The notes under the pieces are model-generated. The model was not told the DNA's origin, ran no database searches, and was given only the letters and a program-made list of their open reading frames with translations. Below, piece after piece: positions 1 through 12,030 of a stretch of DNA of 64,000 nt. The stretch's first letter is position 1, and each line of letters starts with the position of its first letter. This DNA comes from Platycnemis pennipes (lineage: Eukaryota; Arthropoda; Insecta; Odonata; Platycnemididae): NCBI GenBank assembly GCA_933228895.1, contig OW121852.1, positions 107,591,544-107,655,543 on the forward strand, in the 5' to 3' direction. The position numbers were made by a program, and so were the translations under genes.

Positions 1-490
1 AAACCTAGTCTAACCTAAACCCTCTGATACTTGGTAATTCATTAAGAGAGACCTATATATTTTACTCCTCTATTTCGGGAGAAATTTTACACATCCGTAG
101 ACAAAGCACCTGCTGCCATACTTCAATTTCATGGCTTGCAACGGATTGTTCGTGAGAAGAATAAAACCAAGGACAATGGATGAAACATGGCATGGCACGA
201 CAGCAAATACCGATTTCCTCAGAGCAGCTACATCATCGTAAAATGCCTGCGGACACATGCGTCACAGGCGGGTTTCAAGGTGGAGTAGCAGCTAGCTACC
301 ACATCTAATATCCTGACCTCCTTAAAACTTTCTGCATGACACCGTACCCTTTTGAAAATCCCACCAAAACCACTAACAAAATCCATGCACCAAAAAGTCA
401 TGCACGAACAGTTGGTGAAGGCTATTCGGGTTCTCCACCGGGTCAAACACTGCATTTCTGCCGAAATTTCGATGTACGAGTCGTCTTACA
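1..490. other. Anonymous sequence, nothing recognised
   Basis: Only short frames with no recognisable domain. I see no tRNA, repeat pair or splice-bounded coding segment here. Confidence 0.5.
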
Positions 491-791
491 TACACTGTAA
501 AAAGTAAATCTGATTTTAAGGTACAAAAGCGATCTGAATTTCAGATGCAACAATTTTAAGACAGGGTATGTTGAATTTCAGCAGTAATATCTTGTCTAAA
601 AATAAGGCAAGGAAACGGCCTAAAATCAGACCATCCAGAATCCTGCTTCCTCTGCTTCCTGCTCAACTGCTCCTGTACCAACCATCCATGTTCCTGCCTC
701 TTCCGTACCTTAAATCCGTGTTCCTGCCTTACAACCAGACAGCGCTTAAATTCAGATCGCACTGAAAATCAGATCAACTTTTTACAGTGTA
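491..791. mobile_element. MITE with CACTGTAAAAAGT termini
   Basis: The two ends are inverted copies of each other. The left end starts CACTGTAAAAAGT at 493, and the right end is its reverse complement, finishing at 789. The terminal repeat runs about 25 bp with roughly two mismatches. TA is present on both flanks (491-492 and 790-791), which fits a TA target duplication. The interior has no transposase and carries several TTCCTGCC-type short repeats. It is therefore a non-autonomous DNA transposon of about 297 bp. The superfamily is not certain; TA duplication favours a mariner-like type. Confidence 0.7.
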
Positions 792-1769
792 ATTACATTA
801 ATTCCACCGGACTATACGGTTACAAAGCACTTACAACGGAGTGCTCAAAAGGGGAGAAATCAACGGAAGAATAAGGTACACTCGCAAGCCGACAGGATTC
901 GTGATTGGTCTGAAGTTGAGTGGTCTCTTTTACATCCGCCCCAATACCTGCGAACACCATGAATTTAAAACCGTGCACCTGGACCATGACGGGGCATTCG
1001 TTTTTACAAGAGGATCGCACTTCCGGGTTACCATGTCTACCCTTTCCTTCCTTGTTCTCTCTTAGCGGCACCATCCTCTTTATCGTGATAAGGAGCACGT
1101 TTCGGCGTGAAATCGCGTGAATATGCATCGGTTTCTGCTCCGAAGTGCAATGACCGCAGAGCCACGAGCGAATTGCTTAAGGGACACAAAGGCGCGAGAA
1201 CAATAATTTCGAGTCGAAGGTAGAACGGAGATTGGGGAGGACAAAGTTACAAAGGAAAGGAGACTAGAAGCGTTCCGAGGCGATATCTTCCGTTCTCGGG
1301 GGAAAAGCTTCTGAAGAGGCATTTCCTCGGTGACGGAATTCATTTTCTCTAAGATTCCTTTCGTTTTTTCACCGAAGATTTTGGCACTTCCGGCTTCCTA
1401 CTTGAGCCACCTGAGAAACTCCAAAGAGGCATGCAAGACCGGCAGAAAGCACTAAGAAAACTCACAACGTATCCCGGAAATCTATAGCAGAGCAATTTAT
1501 TCTGCTTTCATTAAAGCAGATTCATCAAATATTGACGCATTCATCAACGTCACAAAGGGAAACGAAGGTCAATGAACGAACTGTATGTCGGTCAATCACA
1601 CGGATTCAAAATCTAAAAGTATTATTACATCGCTAAAGACGTAAATGATGCCGCAAAGTCACCGAAAAATATTTGTCTACGGGCAGTTATACTGATAGAA
1701 TTCAAAACACCTTTCTACAAGACATGAAAAAGAAAAAAATGGTGCGATTATATGCAGCCTTAAAAATTC
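792..1769. other. Anonymous sequence
   Basis: Minus-strand open frames of 102 and 87 codons overlap here (820-1128 and 1080-1343). Neither shows a domain, signal peptide or splice context I recognise, so I do not call a gene. Confidence 0.4.
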
Positions 1770-2020
1770 GATGCAGCAACTCGAATTCCGAGGCCCTGAG
1801 ATCGACTCCCAGCAGGGGTAGGTTTTTTTTAGCGACACATTGGTAACGTCTCAAGTGCTGTGAGGAGAGCACTTCAGGTGCAGTGACCCGGCCGTCCGGT
1901 GGGACGTTAAAATACAGATCTGTTGGCATATTGACCCGGACAATACCAGCACTGAGCTTCCAAGCACCCTTCTTAAACTCCCTAAATAGCCCCTTCCTAC
2001 GTCCTGCTGTAAACAAATCC
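1770..2020 (+). mobile_element. tRNA-derived SINE, family 1 (diverged, head damaged)
   Basis: A Pol III B-box-like stretch (GAGATCGACTCCC) is followed about 110 bp later by the block GGCCGTCCGGTGGGACGTTA. The same block occurs in better copies at 7,229-7,510 (+) and 43,065-43,382 (-). The A box is not clearly preserved. The central part carries a T-run and differs from the other two copies, so this may be a subfamily or an older copy. Confidence 0.6.
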
Positions 2021-3204
2021 ATAGCAAATGAAATGATCTATACTGCAGCCATTTTTCCAAACATCTAACGAAATGGATTATTTTTGCTATACAACGACGA
2101 CGGTACGCTATCGCTTCGCAGTTTCCCTGAAAATGTTTCCAAGCTCCAAGAAACTTTTACTACAAGCCACTAGGATTAAAATGTATTAAGTTATAGCGTA
2201 CACTTTGTACAAGAATGATGGCGCATGTATCACGTACCCCATCCTGTTTGAAAGATCGGCCTTCGAATCTTCCCCGCTACACTTGGGTATCAATGGAACG
2301 CATCTTACGTTAAATATGAGACTAAAATAAAGAGAAAAAACATAAGGTATTGGTGTTCAGTGACCTGCCATCGTTGGTGGCTGACCGCTACGCTATCGCG
2401 TGCACCATTAGAAAATACTGAAAAGGATGAAGATAAAGAAAAGCAAAAATAAAAAAAAAACTCCTCAAACCAGGGGAACAAGAAAAAACCTGACGAATTC
2501 TTCCACAGCTAAACCCAATTTATACCCTCACAGATTTTATTTTACACAGGGACGGTTCGTAACGATTACTGGGACCAATTACTAGCATTGGTCCGCTTTT
2601 AAACGAACCACGGGTAAGGAGCCGAGCTATTTGATGTCACCAGAGCCGAAGGGACGTCGATCTATAGTTCCCGCGAGTTTTTTCTCCGTCAGGAATATCT
2701 GCCCTGTGGGTACACGAACTTCGAAATTAACTATATCGCCGATTCCAAAACCCCATTCCAGAGAATATATAGGTCACGTTCGATATCAAGACGGAACGGA
2801 AAAGGAAAACATCAAATAAGACGTTATCTCCACTGTGGATGCAAAAAACATCTGAGAAAAAAATAAAAATATGAAAACATTTTGTTCTCCGTAAGATGAG
2901 ATAAAATAAATTACGATTAATGCTTCCAATTATCGAAAAAATGCAAGAAGCAATACCTACCTAAAAAAAGCTTCTATAATTAACCAAGGCGCTTCTAATA
3001 ATGAAGGAAGCTTAAAAAAGTATATTCATACTAATGGCTGATTAACGATTAATTACAAAACGATGTAACAGTTACACATGATTAAATCTCGTCAATATTG
3101 GACGAGGGTTTACTTCAAACACAACATACGCTCTCACCAGATTTGTAGCAAAATTCTACCAATATAATAGTATTTGAGCTTATTAAAATTAATTTATATT
3201 CATT
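2021..3204. other. Anonymous sequence with one nested hairpin
   Basis: No gene recognised. At 2554-2609 two inverted repeats are nested: an outer 7-bp pair (GGTTCGT at 2554-2560, ACGAACC at 2603-2609) and an inner perfect 8-bp stem (GGACCAAT at 2572-2579, ATTGGTCC at 2587-2594). The rest is AT-rich and featureless. Confidence 0.4.
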
Positions 3205-3625
3205 ATCATCGGTCAGCAAACCTAAGATTGGTCTCCACTGGTCCAGCTATCCACTGGATCTCTTATAGACTAACCTCTTCATATTGATTTGATTCTTCTC
3301 TTTACATCCTCCACAACTTGTTCCATACAATCCGTACCATGCCTTTTCATTCTTCCCGTTCACATGTCCCTCGATGTTTGTCTTAATCAGGGCATCGTGT
3401 CTTAAGATACGGCCGATTAAATTGCCCCGTCTTGTCTTCTAAGTTTCCAGACTTCTGTTTTCCACCACTCTTCTTAAGACTTCTTCGTTTGTCTCTCGGT
3501 TATTCCATTTTATCTTCCCCACTTCTTCGGTAGCAGCACATTTCGAATGCTTCCAGCAATGATTTCTCCGCAGCTGTTATCGTCCATTCTTCACTGTCAT
3601 TAATATACTCCATACTGAAATTGAA
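3205..3625 (-). mobile_element. RTE-like LINE, 3' end fragment
   Basis: Read on the minus strand, this carries pieces of the conserved C-terminal region of arthropod RTE-like reverse transcriptases. Visible pieces are a WTITAAEK stretch, an EAFEMCCYRR stretch and a closing W..ILG segment followed by ATGATAATG, the decayed ATGATG tail. Several frameshifts and stops break it. The same family recurs at 3,880, 21,180, 26,870, 57,060 and 62,010. It lies head to head with the next fragment. Confidence 0.7.
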
Positions 3626-3879
3626 ATCCAATTCTTACTAATCAAAGCTTAAGGGATCGAATCTCACTTCGAAAATGGATGTTACGTTTTTCTTACTCTG
3701 AGACATTGAGTTAAGTTACACTGAACGATACGATATAACCTTAACAGTTGGAACACCCTAACATCTTACTCCAATGCAAATATTAGACTTTCACGCTGAA
3801 AATTATTACGGATATTTTATTATTCACCAACGGTTACAATCGGAATTAAAATACATGCGAAATTAACTGAACACCCTAA

Positions 3880-4140
3880 GAAGAAGACTATTAAGCCGAT
3901 TAAGTTGTTCCAACTTAATCGGCCACATCATGAGACATGATGGCCTTATGAAGACAATCGTCGAGGGACAAGTGGACGGGAAGAATGGCAAAGGAAGGCC
4001 TCGAGCGAGATATATGGAACAAGTGATGAAGGATGTGAAAGAGAAGAAATACGCAAATATGAAGAGATTAGCCGATGGAAGGACTCAGTGGAGAGCTGCG
4101 TCAAACCAATCTGAGGATTGATGACCAATGATGATTTTGC
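3880..4140 (+). mobile_element. RTE-like LINE, 3' end fragment
   Basis: A 63-codon frame (3930-4121) encodes the last part of the RTE-like polyprotein. It has a GHIMRHDGLMKTIVEG block, a GKGRPRARY block, a KRLADGRTQWRAASNQS block and a terminal stop, then an ATGATGAT-type tail at about 4125-4138. The frame is intact over this stretch, although everything upstream is missing, as in a typical 5'-truncated LINE copy. Confidence 0.8.
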
Positions 4141-6018
4141 GAAATTAACTATCCCATCGTCAGATAACCACGCACTTTTTACGAACAGGATTGACATCGA
4201 TGCAGATAACGATGCGTGACGAAACAGCATTTTTCCGCACCTTGAACACAGTTTTTGCGGAGTGATTGGGGCTCCAGCAGGAGGCTATTGTGGCAAAAAT
4301 ATTACAAAATATTCATAAGGCAGCTGTACAATAATCTCCCGGGAAAAAAACATGAAACTAACAATATAAGCATTCACATAATTAGTCCATTGGGGGAGGC
4401 GACCCTTATCTGCTGTCATTAGCGTCATTAAGGATAGGCGAGTGTTGAGAGAAATCTAGTATTTAGGGAGGGAAAGCAGGACAGGTGAGGAAAACCTGTC
4501 ATCAAAATGAGCCTACTCTTCAATGAAAGCACTAAGGGGCCCGATTTCGACGGACGGGGAACTGCCCTTAAAATTCTCCCTACTCATTCCATGTGGAGCC
4601 AGTATTCAGCAGTAAAAGCTCTCCGGATCTGAGCCAGCAATGGAAATTACGAACTCGACTCTCATTCAATCCTGCGTCGCTGTCTAGCGCGGTAGGACAT
4701 AGTCAAATAAAACTCTTGTTTCGCGGCGTTAATTAGACGATAGTTAATGTCCTACGATGCGTCATGGAATGACAAAAACCATTACAATAATCTACATCTC
4801 CGTAGTTGCGCATACTACGCATTTTAAAATTGGCAACGAGATATATCATCAGCAAATCTCATCAAAAAGGCGAGTTAGAAATCTCTCAATCATTCCAGAA
4901 CATTCTATCTTTTAGAATCTTTAGAGAAAAAAGAGAACCAACTTAATGCCATATGGTTTAATTATTTATTGGAAACAAATGGACCCCTCTATATCAAGGA
5001 TAATAAATGAAATGATCTAATCGGACTGGTGTAAAGGGGGTTTTCACCCTGAAGTGAAAATAACAATTACATTAACGTCATTAGCGAAAACAATTATTCA
5101 AGAAAACATTTTCCACAACAGCAATTCACTACCTTTACGATCATTGGAATTAACCTTTCGTTCAAATAAACAACAAGAATGATTAAAATACAAATTGCCA
5201 CAGAAACGGGTAAACAACACATATTGGATAAGAAACGATAGGACACATGTGAGTCTACATTTTTTAAGTAAGGCCATCAGCTGAGGGAAGAGAAAAGGAC
5301 GTCAGAGGCTTTCGGGTGCAGCTGCGTATAACGCGTTGTCGGCGTGCGAGCTTTCGCGGCCATTTCAGGACGCATCATCAGGCAATGAAAACCTACGTTC
5401 CGAAGAGAAAAGGAGGTGTGCAATGGTAGCGTCATAATGCAGGTTTGGAATAACAACATATACCGTATCCCTCAAATACCGTAGTTGATAATCAGTCCGA
5501 ATGGATAATGTTGAATAAAATAACCATAAAATTTTAGTAAATAAACCTCAGACTAGCAACTGTAGACTCGAAGGTTAGATCATGAACCATTTAATGTGCA
5601 ATGCATGTGTGTACTTTTTTATTGAATATCACCCTGCAAATGAATATCAATTAAACTTTACAGTGTCTTCCCCACTAGATATTAACATTAATCTGCATTA
5701 TAGTAGTATTGTAACAATAGGTATGTAAGTAATGCATATTCGGCATTGAGTCACCCCTTCCACATACACTCCTGGTAGCTTTCAGACTAAGAGCAAACAG
5801 TCAGTAGTCAGTACATTAAATATGTAGTCATCACCAGATGCCTAATTTTAGCATTCGACGAATTGAGTCACCATTGATGTGAGTGAAACAAAGTTAATTC
5901 CCAACGTCTAACGACTCCTACAGACAGCGCAAAGACGGAAGGCGGCTTCTTCGTGTGAGTCAACGATCTAAATTGGAATCACACCAATCGAGAGATGGGG
6001 GTTCGTAGCGTGGGCGTC
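4141..6018. other. Anonymous sequence
   Basis: No gene recognised. A stretch at about 4395-4530 resembles 40,635-40,770. At 5,308-5,332 the motif TTTCGGGTGCAGCTGCGTAT recurs in altered form in the hairpin at 45,940-45,986. Otherwise AT-rich and without recognisable features. Confidence 0.4.
4395..4530 (+). repeat. Dispersed repeat, shared with 40,635-40,770
   Basis: Both places carry a GGCGACC element followed by ATTAAGGATAGGCG with similar intervening and following bases. About 27 bases ending in that motif align with some six mismatches. The class of the repeat is unknown. Confidence 0.35.
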
Positions 6019-6020
6019 TA

Positions 6021-6942
6021 AGGGCCAATTTCACCAACGATGGTAAAATTTCCCACTATCGCAGTTTACATTATCTCCGTTAAAATTATTATCTCCATAA
6101 TCTCTTGTTTGCGTTCCACCCTGCTATTATTACCTAAGTTTTATAAACCGAGATTTTCTGAGAACGTGTAGGCTAGTAAATTTCTCAGACTCCTGACGTC
6201 AATAAACAAATAAAAGCGCCTAACCGATTTGTAATTCAGCTGATTTAACTTCGTGCTTATTTTAACTAAAGGAATTTCCAAAAGACCCATGAAGGACAAA
6301 ATATTAACTTAACGTCCACGAAACATCTACATTATCTTCTACGTATATCTAAGAAACATCTATAATCACTTTCAAAAATCATCTATATGTTAATAAGATA
6401 TTTCAATGCCCGCTTTCCCTAATTCTACTAAACATCTCCCCTAAGATATCACTTATTGTCTTCACTGTTACGTTTAGGAGATACAGAAATAAAATACTGG
6501 AATGAACTTAAGTTACATTGCCTTTATTTACAGCGTCTCGAAAACGTACAGTAACTGCTATTATAGGTACCTTTCGATCACTTAAAACTTTGCAGTTCCT
6601 TCGTCGTTGTCACTGGTCTCAAGACCGATTTACACCGATGAACATGGGTTCAAATCAATTAGCGCGTTCCTTAATCCACCTGGTAATTGCCTTACTTAAC
6701 GATAATTGAGCTCAAATGTTTCCGCAATGTCACTAATATCTAAGAGTAGCTCACGAAATCTCCCGCGCGCTATGTTGCTTTTACAGAATTATCTCGGAAA
6801 CCGGTAAAAATATTAACCGAAACAATGCCCCAGAACCGAGTTAATAGTACTGGTGAAACAGAAAAGTAACATTAACTCGGTTAATCCAAAAATTAACCGA
6901 GTTTAACGATTAACAATAATCTTCGTTGGTGAAACTGGCCCT
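6021..6942. mobile_element. Harbinger-like MITE, about 920 bp
   Basis: The ends form a 20-bp inverted repeat with consensus AGGGCCARTTTCACCAACGA (left 6021-6040, right 6923-6942). The flanks read TA then A on the left and TAG on the right, compatible with a TA or three-base TAR target duplication. Termini of the GGGCC..TTTCA kind are common in PIF/Harbinger MITEs. A second hairpin, TTAACTCGGTTAAT with its complement, sits just inside the right end (about 6870-6905). No transposase is present. Confidence 0.65.
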
Positions 6943-7228
6943 AGTGGCCAAGGAAGGACCGGCCATGACCTCGGGCAGAAGGAAGAATGGCATGGAAAGG
7001 CAGAGGAGAGGGAGTGGCCCGGCGAAAACGGAAGGGAAAGGAATTCTTTCGGGGAAGAAGGAGCGAAGTGAACTATTTGAGCCTCTTCATTTCCCAATGC
7101 CCTTCTATTCCATGCGAAATGACCTGAGCGAGATTTAGTAATTCTAGATTGGAAGAAGGATCTAAATCAGGAGGCTGGGCAAGAAATAAATAACCAAAAA
7201 GGGGAAGATAAAGAGACGGGAAAGGGGT
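6943..7228. other. Anonymous sequence
   Basis: A purine-rich spacer between the MITE and the SINE. No gene or repeat recognised. Confidence 0.4.
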
Positions 7229-7510
7229 GGATTTGGTGTGGTGGTCAGAGTACAGGCCGCTCATACGGAGAGCCCGCGATCGAATCCCGAAAACGTAGAT
7301 ATTATACATTGGTAAACCGACCCCTACTCGAGTGCTTTGTGAAGAGCATTCGAGTTCAGTACTCTGGCCGTCGGGTGGGACGTTACGCCGCGGTCCCCTT
7401 GGAGCCTTGCCGAAGCCTGGTTTCTCTCCACCCTTCCTCCAAACACTTCCATTCCCATCCTTGTACCGTCCCTCCCGGTCTGATGACCCCCATAAAGGGG
7501 TTACAGAATT
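7229..7510 (+). mobile_element. tRNA-derived SINE, family 1
   Basis: The head has an A-box-like TGGTGTGGTGGTCAGAG and, about 40 bp later, a B-box-like GATCGAATCCC. The body carries the block GGCCGTCGGGTGGGACGTTA followed by a CCGCGGTCCCCTTGG stretch. It aligns along most of its length with the copy at 43,065-43,382 (-) and in the core with that at 1,770-2,020. It lies directly upstream of a LINE 5' fragment. Confidence 0.8.
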
Positions 7511-7559
7511 GAAAACACATGATGAAGAGGTAGGGGAGGAGCTTGTGTGTTTCCATTAC

Positions 7560-8610
7560 TTAAGTTACTCTGTTAAGGTCAACCAAGCCCGATAGTTCGA
7601 AGGGTAGGAGTTTGACGAAAGGTAGTCCGTACCGTACTCGCAGCGTCTGTTCCTCGGTGAGGCAGCTGTGAGGAGTCTGATCACAGTGGGGCAGTGTAAC
7701 GTTCAACACACTACAGAAGCAGGCAATAGTGAGAAACCACCTCAAGTTAACTCTCCAGTGAGCACAATGGGCTTGAGTACCTATTTGAATCCTGGCAACA
7801 AGTGGGACGGGTGTCGTGCCCGACAGCATAGGAAGGAAGGCCTCTGCGGATGTCATCTCACAAAATCCGCGGAAAGAGAGACAACGGTAGCGGCGAAGAA
7901 TAAATCAGAGCGGAGAGCAAGAATGTTAAGATTTGGAACATGGAACGTAATAACGATGTTAAGGGCAAGAAAACTACGTAAAAGAAAGCATGAAATGGTG
8001 AGGGGAAATGTCGATTTGTTGGGATAAAACGAAGTAAGATGGAAGAACCTGGGTGACTTCTGGAGTGAAAGTCACAGTGATATACGGTGGAGGGGAAAGG
8101 ACATCGCGGGTTGTAGCATTAGGTAGGTTTGAATGCAACGTAGGGAAAAGGGTAGTAAATGTGGATCAGGAGAATGATAGAATATTGGTAATAGAAATAA
8201 AAGCGGCTCCGGCGAACATGGTAGTCGTTTTAAACCTTTACACATATATGAGGGACAACGTCGGTAGCATTTACCTCCTCAACCTAAAATTAAAACTCCA
8301 AAAATAGATAAAATACAGAACACCTTTTCTGTTGTAACATTCTATCAATGAGAACCAAATAAATAATTAAAACAACATAAAAACAAACCCAAAGCTTCAA
8401 TGTAGCAAAGTATAGAACATAAAAGATACGAGTGGACGGAGAATCGATTTGGCTTACACCATTGATTTGATTATCATCAGTTAAGAATGTGCATACAGTA
8501 AGCAACGTAGTAGTAATGCCGGCTGCGGGAAAGTGGGAGAACTAATTAGACGAACTATATAAGGAATTGGAATAAACAATCGGGAAATTTATCAGTGTTA
8601 AATTAGAAGC
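7560..8610 (+). mobile_element. RTE-like LINE, 5' region with endonuclease, interrupted
   Basis: At about 7920-8030 the + strand encodes MLRFGTWNVITML followed by a K.EMVRGNVDLLG block. This is the start of an APE-type endonuclease, which nicks target DNA during LINE retrotransposition; the TWNV motif is diagnostic. Frameshifted pieces continue (RWKN, IYGGGER, DRILVIEIKAAPANMVVVLNLY), then the match stops near 8240. It resumes at about 8515-8580 with an LDELYKELE..TIGKF stretch. About 225-270 bp between these points does not match and looks like a later insertion. Several stops make the copy inactive. Confidence 0.75.
8240..8515. other. Insertion inside the endonuclease fragment
   Basis: This AT-rich stretch separates two colinear pieces of the same endonuclease frame, so it was probably inserted into the LINE. 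I see no clear terminal repeats, no target duplication and no coding motif, and I cannot assign it to a class. Confidence 0.4.
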
Positions 8611-10955
8611 GTTAACCAGGACGGCAGAGCACAGGAAAGGTAAGCCAAACATCGTAGGTTCCAATCTATTTGGACTAGTCCACGATTACCAGCAAAATAA
8701 TTAGGTTTAACTGTGCTCTAACTGCCTGCATCAATTCGCACTGTCTAACCCTAAGCTGTTTTAAACAAACCATACCCAATGCGGGATTCGAATCAAATAC
8801 CTTATTTTTATAGAAATTAAATGAATAAAATATTGAAATAAAAGCATCTAGGGTCTGCCACACCATCAATTTCACGACCCAATTATCATGCAATCATTAC
8901 GACTAAGGTAATGCCAGGCACAACATAACCTTGGCAGTCATACAACCTTAAAACCTAATTTTATGACTTTAATTTCATTCATGTTGGGTAACAACGTAAA
9001 AGATAGCCATTTGCCCCGAATGTGGTGTACTCATATTTTCACGCAGCCGAAAAGACAAGATGACCTTGAGTGAACGCAAAAAAATGGATAGTTCACGACT
9101 CTTCACGGATCTGAGATTCAAGCCACAGACAAAATTGTAACAAAATTTATTTTCCCGACATCATTTAACCACCGGCTGCGGTTTTGGCAAATGCAAATTA
9201 ATTCAAGGTGACACGACAGTGGTAAGCCCTCGCCATTTTCGTGGGAGTACACACAGGATCATTTCACGTTTTTTTTTTCACTGTAGATAAGCATTCATCT
9301 GAAAAGCGAGACAGCAACTGACTTTTCAATAACGTCAATTCCTTCTGACACTCTCCATCACGGAAAAGGTTTGGGTCAGAAACTTTTTTACGACATCCTT
9401 GAGAACTCCACACTTTCATTTTCGCTAGCCGTAATTACGACGCACATGTCAGTTTTACCACGCCAGAATCACAAACAGCTTCTTACGTAACGTCAAAGTC
9501 AACCGCAGGAGGTCCTCGAACAAAATGAGGAAGAGCTGAAAAGTCTCATGATTCAGAAGGATCAAAGAAAAAGATGCACGAGCCGGATTTTTTTCCGTCA
9601 CCGCCATCCTTTGCACCACCTAATGGCTTTCCCCGCTTGAAGCTCAACTCATCAATTTTAGAGGAATCATCAAACCACTCCGATGAAAGTGGACGATGAA
9701 GGCAAAAACTAAAAGGTTTCGAAATCCACAGGAATATGGCATTAAAGATTAAATTGACGCTTTACGAGGTGTCGGATTGCTGCCCAAGGATGTAAACGCA
9801 GAGAAAGTAGATGAAAAATGACATTTTCTTGGCGACCACACATGATGAATTTTCCATCAGCACGGTATCATTTCTGGGGTAGAAATAATAATGTAATTAA
9901 AATATAACCGATTCCAGGACACTCAAAAGAAAAACCCACGAAAAAAGGCCTTCAATGAATCACACTTGTAATCACGATCCTTAGCTATAACCTAGTAATA
10001 GGTTCATCAAATATGAACACCATAAATTGCACACACGCCATTGGCATGAAAAAACTGTCACAATTCCAAATGAATCAACCACCTGCGATGTTAAAGCATT
10101 TCAGGTGATTAAAGCAGAATTAAAAATCAGTCGCTTCTAGGCATTAGTCACCGACATTGAAGAGAAACTAACATTTAAATGTTCACGAAATCATTCGCCA
10201 GAATTAAATTTATCCCTTATTAGCTGAAGGTGCCCGTTGCAGCTCAACGAGAGCAATAAAAATATCTAATAAATACAAATTGTGTTAAGAAAATTTAAAA
10301 TTTTACATGAAGGGGCTGTATGTGAAGAAGGGAATAAATAAGGGGTGAAACTTGTGCTATGGATTTAACTATGGCTCCAAGTCAGTATTGGAACCATAAA
10401 TGTAATTTAAGCCAATTTAAACATATAATTACTGCCTGGACTTATACCTGAGTCTTTACAAAAATGAGAATATAATTTAGAAACTTTCAGGCTAGAAGAA
10501 ACCAAGCAGGTTAGAAGGGGGTGCATACGAATGTCCGTCTATTGTTGGCAATGAGGCCAGATTCGGCTTTTTGGGAATGGCAGGACCCACCTCTTTGGCA
10601 AAAAATGTTTTCTCTGGCCTTTTATGTATGCACGTTACATTTGTCTCAATTCTCCAACTTCATGACAGTGGCGTCAATGAACTTCCTACGGTAGGGTATT
10701 AATGCATTTTATTCCAATATGAGTAAATTCTATCCTTCTAACCTAGTACAGATAGCCTACTTACAACAGGTACCTGTCGCTGGGTTACGCATATTCACAC
10801 TTTCTACTGTATATTTGACGTATAGCTATATTACAATTTATTTTCATTTTATTCCTGGTTAGACTTCATTTATGTTTTTAATCACATTCTTGTATATCAA
10901 AATACAACAATTTTGAAAGCGGTCAACTTCGGAATACGGTATAAATCTATAAAAT
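8611..10955. other. Anonymous sequence
   Basis: No gene confidently recognised. A 56-codon + strand stretch between stops (about 9530-9700) has a protein-like composition (PDFFPSPPSFAPPNGFPRLK), but clear splice sites are missing. The rest is AT-rich. Confidence 0.35.
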
Positions 10956-10959
10956 ATTC

Positions 10960-11625
10960 ACCTTCTGAATATGACGGAAACTTTCATTTAAACACTTTTA
11001 GCTTTACCGAATGCAAACCTACTTGATCTGGGAGTAGCGTGTGTGATTTTGCGAAGTCAAATGGCCTCTCTAAATTCAAGAATTAGCTGCGATACCTTTT
11101 TTATTACCCCACAATATCTTCACGAAAAGAGTAATGCAGTTTACGGCATCTCTTTTGGACGAACTTTTTAGCATCATTGCAATGACACCAATGACCATCC
11201 CACGGGTACGTACCGAGATATAATGTTCCAAGGGAATTGAATTTATTCCCTGGTATTTGTTAAACTATCTCAAATCTCAAGCTATCTCCATCGACGGCGA
11301 TTTCTAAAGCGTTCTATCTCTTCTCTTCATGTCCCAGGTCGGTTCAAATGCACAAATCCGCAAAGAAATAAAAAAAAACATTCAAAACTTGAGCACCTCT
11401 GAAGCATTCATTGAAATACTCGGAATAAATTGACTGAATTTTAACCGAATTCAAACCTTATAAATCCGTGAGTAGTTCTAACAGTCAGCACGTATCTTTG
11501 TGCAGAAAAATATGGCTGACCTTGCTTCACGAATAGCCTATAATACTTTCAGTACCTTCTTATATCCTCGCGAAAAACACAATTCTGTTTATGGCATCTC
11601 TCTATGGCAAAGGCCTTAGCTACTC
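10960..11625 (+). repeat. Diverged local duplication (two units about 450 bp apart)
   Basis: Units at about 10,960-11,165 and 11,410-11,625 share an ordered series of motifs: a CCGAAT.CAAACCT stretch, a GAGTAG stretch, TACCTT before an ATCTTCACGAAAAG or ATCCTCGCGAAAAA stretch, and a TTTA.GGCATCTCT stretch. The copies are strongly diverged, so the duplication is old. Function unknown. Confidence 0.45.
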
Positions 11626-11854
11626 TGGGAAAAGAACCGAAAAAAAACAGTAAATTTCAACGTAAATTACACATTGCCCAGAAACCTCAAGGGCAAAGTG
11701 TAAATCGGTTGAAAGAATAATAAAGTTTAAAATCTTTCCCGTTAAATACAACGAGAATGAAAGAAATCGATTAACATATAGTTATTTCACTGAGCGAAAG
11801 ACGAAACTCTTGCGCTTTCATAAATAGAAAAAGTTAATTTAAACCAATGTAAAT

Positions 11855-12030
11855 ACATAATTGGCGCCAGGAATCGAACCTTTTTTATATAGCCTATAGC
11901 ACCTTCTAACGCATACAATAGAATCTTACAAAATTTCAGCCCCATCGGTTCAGTAGGTTTTGAGATGCGTAACGAACATAGAACCGGCAGACAGGCAGAC
12001 ACCACTACATTTTTATATATTACTGCATCG
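11855..12030 (-). mobile_element. Retroelement tail with tRNA-like 3' segment
   Basis: On the minus strand the sequence runs through GGCAGACAGGCAGAC-type text read in complement, then ACTGAACCGATGGGGC, then a GGTTCGATTCC B-box-like segment. Text of the form 'conserved ...ACTGAACCGAT...' next to GACAGACAGA is common in tails of insect retroelements. A shorter relative is at 13,650-13,730. The exact family is not determinable by eye. Confidence 0.5.

Noticed and set aside
1..30. CCTAA-like text resembling the insect telomere repeat
   Set aside because: Only two imperfect units; no tandem array.
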